DNA from: Galbibacter pacificus
GTDB lineage: Bacteria > Bacteroidota > Bacteroidia > Flavobacteriales > Flavobacteriaceae
Length of the DNA: 64,000 nt
NCBI RefSeq assembly: GCF_029603165.1
Contig: NZ_JAQSVC010000005.1
Location: forward strand, 248,001 to 312,000
Direction of reading: 5' to 3'
A model generated the notes under the pieces. It was not told the origin of the DNA. It saw only the letters and a list, made by a program, of their open reading frames with translations, and made no database searches. Below, piece after piece: positions 60,779 through 64,000 of the stretch. The translations under genes were made by a program, and so were the position numbers. The first letter of the stretch is position 1, and the number at the start of each line of letters is the position of its first letter.

Positions 60779-61858
60779 ATGAATACCAACAAATTAAAAG
60801 TATTGGTAGTTGGATGCGGGAATATGGGCGCATCTCATGCAAAAGCATATCATGCAATGAAAAATAAAATAACCATATGCGGATTGGTATCTACCGGGGA
60901 GAGCAAAGAAAAACTCAATGCTCAATTAGGCCATGAATACCCACTTTTTACCGATTATTACAGGGCCTTGGGCGCCACCCGTCCCGATGCGGTATGTATA
61001 TCCACATATCCCGATACGCACGAGGCATACAGCATAGCTGCACTGGAAATGGGCTGCCACGTATTTCTTGAAAAGCCCCTGGCCGATACTGCCCAAGGTG
61101 CCGAGCGCGTAGTACAAGTTGCCAACAAGATGAACAAAAAAGTGGTCGTGGGCTATATTTTGCGCCATCATCCTTCTTGGCAAAAATTTATAGAAATGGC
61201 GCACACCATGGGCAAACCATTGGTTATGCGCATGAATTTAAACCAGCAAAGCCACGGTTATATGTGGAACGTACATAAAAACCTTATGAAAAGCTTGAGC
61301 CCGATTGTAGATTGTGGGGTGCATTACATAGATGTTATGTGCCAAATGACCCAGGCCAAACCCATACAAGTGGCTGCTATTGGGGCACGCTTAACCAATG
61401 ATATTCCGGCGGGGAATTACAATTATGGTCAGTTGCAAATACATTTTAGCGATGGTTCGGTTGGTTGGTACGAAGCCGGTTGGGGCCCCATGATAAGCGA
61501 AACGGCTTTTTTTGTAAAAGATGTGTTCGGCCCAAAAGGAAGCGTGTCCATTGTTGCCAATAAGGCTGGTGGGGAAGGGGCTTCAGACAACGTGGACAGT
61601 CATACCAAAACGGAGAGCCTAAAAGTACATTATGCCGATATCGATGCCGATAACGAGTTTACAAGGGAAGACAAATGGATCAATCTAACCGATGAACCGG
61701 ACCATCAAGAATTGTGCAACCGTGAACAGCAATTTTTTATAGAGGCCATACAAAACAATACAGATCTAAGCGACCATATGAACGATGCCGTTAATAGCTT
61801 AAAAGTGGCCTTGGCCTGCGACAAGTCGGTAAAAACAGGAGGAATTGTTAAGTTGTAA
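60779..61858 (+). CDS. Gfo/Idh/MocA-family oxidoreductase
   Basis: 359 residues. NAD(P)-binding GCGNMGASHAKAYHAM (Gly12, Gly14, Gly17), ISTYPDTHEAYSIAALEMGC, the catalytic-dyad block HVFLEKPLADTAQGAERVV with Lys, and SPIVDCGVHYIDVMCQMTQA with the conserved His. Members oxidise or reduce sugars and sugar alcohols. No sugar-utilisation genes surround it, so the substrate is unknown. It ends before a bidirectional terminator shared with the DUF4168 gene. Confidence 0.92.
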   Translation: MNTNKLKVLVVGCGNMGASHAKAYHAMKNKITICGLVSTGESKEKLNAQLGHEYPLFTDYYRALGATRPDAVCISTYPDTHEAYSIAALEMGCHVFLEKPLADTAQGAERVVQVANKMNKKVVVGYILRHHPSWQKFIEMAHTMGKPLVMRMNLNQQSHGYMWNVHKNLMKSLSPIVDCGVHYIDVMCQMTQAKPIQVAAIGARLTNDIPAGNYNYGQLQIHFSDGSVGWYEAGWGPMISETAFFVKDVFGPKGSVSIVANKAGGEGASDNVDSHTKTESLKVHYADIDADNEFTREDKWINLTDEPDHQELCNREQQFFIEAIQNNTDLSDHMNDAVNSLKVALACDKSVKTGGIVKL

Positions 61859-61884
61859 TAATCGAACTCAGGTTTAAAATAAAA

Positions 61885-61916
61885 AATACCCGACTAAATT
61901 TGCTTAGTCGGGTATT
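61885..61916. terminator. Bidirectional intrinsic terminator
   Basis: Perfect 13-base arms AATACCCGACTAA and TTAGTCGGGTATT around a 6-base loop. T-rich DNA follows on both strands, so it ends both the Gfo/Idh gene (plus) and the DUF4168 gene (minus). Confidence 0.9.
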
Positions 61917-61944
61917 CTAATTTTGAATTATACTAATTTACTGG

Positions 61945-62430
61945 CTATCCTTGGGTTTTTTTCACCATAATGCCCTGTAGCTTTTGCTGTAATGCCTTAT
62001 CTGCTTGAATGGCTGCTCCAACGGCCTGGTAACGTTCTACGGTCAAACCGCTGTCTTTAATTATGGCTTCCATTTTGGATTCAAACTCCGGACGCATTTT
62101 TTCAATTTCGGCAATTGCATTTTTATGCTTGGTTTTTTCCTCTTCGGTAGCATCTACTTCCTTATTTGGGTCGGCAGTTGCTTCTTGTATTTCCTGAAAG
62201 CGCTCAACTTCCAATCCTTGGCCTTCAATGGTTTTCATGATTTTTTGTTGCGCTTTTTGGTTTTCCATCTGCATTCCCATATAAGCTGTGGCAAAGTTTT
62301 CCAATTCGGCATCAGAAACGTTGGTTGCCTGCTCGGGAGCGGCAGGTTGTTGAACTTGGGCAAACAAGCCTGCACTGCCTATTAAAGTTACAAACAAGAG
62401 GGCTATTTTAATTTTTTTTGCTGCTAACAT
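61945..62430 (-). CDS. Exported DUF4168 protein
   Basis: 161 residues from the ATG at 62430. Signal peptide about 1-24 (KIALLFVTLIGSAGLFAQ). The mature part is helical with a repeated half-motif: VSDAELENFATAYMGMQMEN (about 38-57) with GLEVERFQEIQEAT, and IKDSGLTVERYQAVGAAIQA. This is the DUF4168 pattern. The protein is periplasmic and of unknown function. It is convergent to the Gfo/Idh gene and 121 bases downstream of thrC. Confidence 0.85.
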   Translation of the reverse strand: MLAAKKIKIALLFVTLIGSAGLFAQVQQPAAPEQATNVSDAELENFATAYMGMQMENQKAQQKIMKTIEGQGLEVERFQEIQEATADPNKEVDATEEEKTKHKNAIAEIEKMRPEFESKMEAIIKDSGLTVERYQAVGAAIQADKALQQKLQGIMVKKTQG

Positions 62431-62587
62431 AATTTCTAATTTAAATTTCTCGTAATTAAACAACAAGGTTAATAATTATCTGTCCACTTAAAAAAGAATT
62501 TGCAGGAATACATTTAAATTTAACGTATGTTTAATAAATAACCTTACTGTTTTGTTAAAATGATGCGGTTGGATATAAATCCAGTAT

Positions 62588-63901
62588 TTATTTTAGTTGT
62601 TCCCTATTTTTTAAAAAAGATTTTAACGCTTCGTAATTTTTTACGGAATGGCTAACTTTTTTTCTGTCGATTACGGTCTTTATCTGTTCGGGAATTGGTA
62701 CCGTAACATCTAGCGTTTCTTCAACAACGTCTAAAAACTTAACCGGGTGGGCTGTTTCCAAAAATATCCCCAAAGTATTTTTGTCTTCGTTTAAATACTG
62801 TTTTAGGCCCATGTACCCAACGGCCCCGTGCGGATCGGCAACATACTGCGAAGTCTTGTAAATGGCCTGCATGGTTTTTTTGGTGGCTTCATCGGTAAAA
62901 CTATATGAAGAAAACAGTTCTCCCAATTTTTCAAAATTGTTATCCAGTAAAGTTTGTATTCTTATAAAATTGCTTGGATTTCCAACATCCATGGCGTTCG
63001 AGATGGTTTGTTGCGAAGCTTTGGGGCTGTATTTTTGCGTAGCCATATATTGCGGAACGGTGTCGTTAATATTGGTAGAAGCAACAAAATGCTTTACTGG
63101 AAGCCCTAATTTGTGAGCCATGATCCCTGCACAGATGTTCCCGAAATTTCCACTTGGGACCGAAAAAACCAATTCTTGGTGTTTGGATTTTAACTGTTTG
63201 TACGCAAAGAAAAAATAAAACATTTGCGGCAGCCAACGGGCTACATTGATTGAGTTTGCCGAGGTTAAATTTTCAGCTGTTAAATCAGGGTCCAAAAAGG
63301 CTGTTTTAACCATGTCCTGGCAATCATCAAAAACACCATCTACTTCCAGTGCGGTAATATTTTGCCCTAACGTTGTTAACTGTTTTTCCTGTATATCGCT
63401 TACTTTTCCGCTAGGGTAAAGAATAACAACTTCTACACCTTTTACCCCTAAAAAACCGCTGGCCACTGCACCACCGGTATCTCCAGAAGTTGCCACCAAA
63501 ACGGTAACGGTTTCATTTTTTTTATTTCTGTTGAAATATCCCAGACAACGTGCCATAAAGCGTGCCCCAATATCTTTAAATGCCATTGTGGGTCCATGAA
63601 AGAGCTCCAGGGAATATACATTGTCTTCAATTTTTACCGTTGGGAAGTCGAAGCACAATGTCTCTTTTACAATTTTCTTTAATTCCCCGTCTGGAATTTC
63701 ACCGTTTACAAATTGATGAATTACTTTAAATGCAATTTCTTCGTTTGAATATTGCTCGATATTATCAATAAAATCTTTGTCAAGCGGTTTTATTTCGTTA
63801 GGGAAATATAGGCCCCTGTCTGGGGCAATTCCTTTTACTACAGCTTCTTCAAAACTGGTAACGGAATTATTTTTAGTGTCGTTTAGACTGTAATATTTCA
63901 T
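62588..63901 (-). CDS. thrC: Threonine synthase
   Basis: 437 residues. PLP-binding Lys109 in LFHGPTMAFKDIGARFMARC, then VLVATSGDTGGAVASGFLGV, YPSGKVSDIQEKQLTTLG, and FSVPSGNFGNICAGIMAHKL, the phosphate-binding loop. It converts O-phosphohomoserine to threonine in the cytoplasm. In flavobacteria thrA-thrB-thrC often form an operon; the upstream 99 bases visible here show no thrB end that I can recognise, so the operon link is open. Confidence 0.96.
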   Translation of the reverse strand: MKYYSLNDTKNNSVTSFEEAVVKGIAPDRGLYFPNEIKPLDKDFIDNIEQYSNEEIAFKVIHQFVNGEIPDGELKKIVKETLCFDFPTVKIEDNVYSLELFHGPTMAFKDIGARFMARCLGYFNRNKKNETVTVLVATSGDTGGAVASGFLGVKGVEVVILYPSGKVSDIQEKQLTTLGQNITALEVDGVFDDCQDMVKTAFLDPDLTAENLTSANSINVARWLPQMFYFFFAYKQLKSKHQELVFSVPSGNFGNICAGIMAHKLGLPVKHFVASTNINDTVPQYMATQKYSPKASQQTISNAMDVGNPSNFIRIQTLLDNNFEKLGELFSSYSFTDEATKKTMQAIYKTSQYVADPHGAVGYMGLKQYLNEDKNTLGIFLETAHPVKFLDVVEETLDVTVPIPEQIKTVIDRKKVSHSVKNYEALKSFLKNREQLK

Positions 63902-64000
63902 TTTATCGGTGTTCGTTGTTTGTATTTTTTATTTCAATCAAAAGCATCAACGCGTTTAATTGTAAGCCATTTTTAAATCACTTCGGTATTTATTTACAAA

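Noticed and set aside
63902-64000. End of an upstream thrB gene
   Set aside because: A short minus-strand frame ends VNKYRSDLKMAYN near 63957, but it is too short to identify and does not resemble the end of homoserine kinase as I know it.
1-64000. CRISPR arrays, tRNA or rRNA genes, prophage, toxin-antitoxin pairs
   Set aside because: No regularly spaced repeats, cloverleaf sequences, rRNA blocks, integrase or phage structural genes were found on either strand.

Overview
The window is AT-rich chromosomal DNA from a member of the Bacteroidota, almost certainly the family Flavobacteriaceae. The evidence is direct: promoters of the TAnnTTTG type precede many genes; there is a type IX secretion sorting domain, a SusC/SusD pair under a FecI/FecR sigma/anti-sigma pair, a SecA of about 1118 residues, Bacteroidota-restricted families (DUF5606, DUF3822, DUF6249) and a bacterial type A RNase P RNA. 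I see no rRNA, tRNA, CRISPR array, prophage or intact insertion sequence, so most of the window is ordinary core chromosome with a few accessory islands.

Layout. 1-9.9 kb: an LPS-type glycosyltransferase (cut by the window edge), dapD, ruvX, a tiny T9SS-secreted protein, def plus DUF5606, a run of DinB-like, NRDE, DoxX-like and ATP-grasp genes, mazG, a MATE exporter and a PAP2 phosphatase. 9.9-10.2 kb is a non-coding element with imperfect inverted ends. 11.3-14.9 kb (minus) is a polyprenyl-sugar glycosylation cassette (GT2, double LAB_N membrane protein, ArnT-like GT39, unknown membrane protein). 15-18 kb: meaB, ohr, aldose epimerase. 18-24 kb: two ECF sigma/anti-sigma modules, msrA and an orphan histidine kinase. 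24-31 kb: secA, a DUF2795 gene, a B12 adenosyltransferase, a shrunken methyltransferase relative and an ABC-F ATPase. 31-35.5 kb: the leuACDB operon. 35.7-40.3 kb: a helical-repeat protein, an EamA transporter, dnaX and rnpB. 40.5-49.9 kb: fecI-fecR-susC-susD followed by a phosphocholine-type phospholipase C. 50-64 kb: rsmD/DUF3822, a RecD-like helicase, kdsB-HAD-kdnB-acyltransferase, yebC, a pterin dehydratase, an RmlD-like reductase, gcvT, a Gfo/Idh/MocA oxidoreductase, a DUF4168 protein and thrC.

How genes may work together. MeaB and the PduO-type adenosyltransferase both serve adenosylcobalamin-dependent methylmalonyl-CoA mutase, which is not in the window. KdsB next to a KdnB-like dehydrogenase suggests LPS built on Kdo or its 8-amino form. 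The FecI/FecR/SusC(STN)/SusD/PLC block looks like a surface-signal-regulated system for capturing phospholipid-derived substrates. The most distinctive regulatory structure is a mirror-image pair of ECF promoters (TGTAACC-N16-CGTC) between a sigma factor gene and a divergent DUF6249 gene. All functional statements come from reading the sequence and family knowledge; no database search was run.
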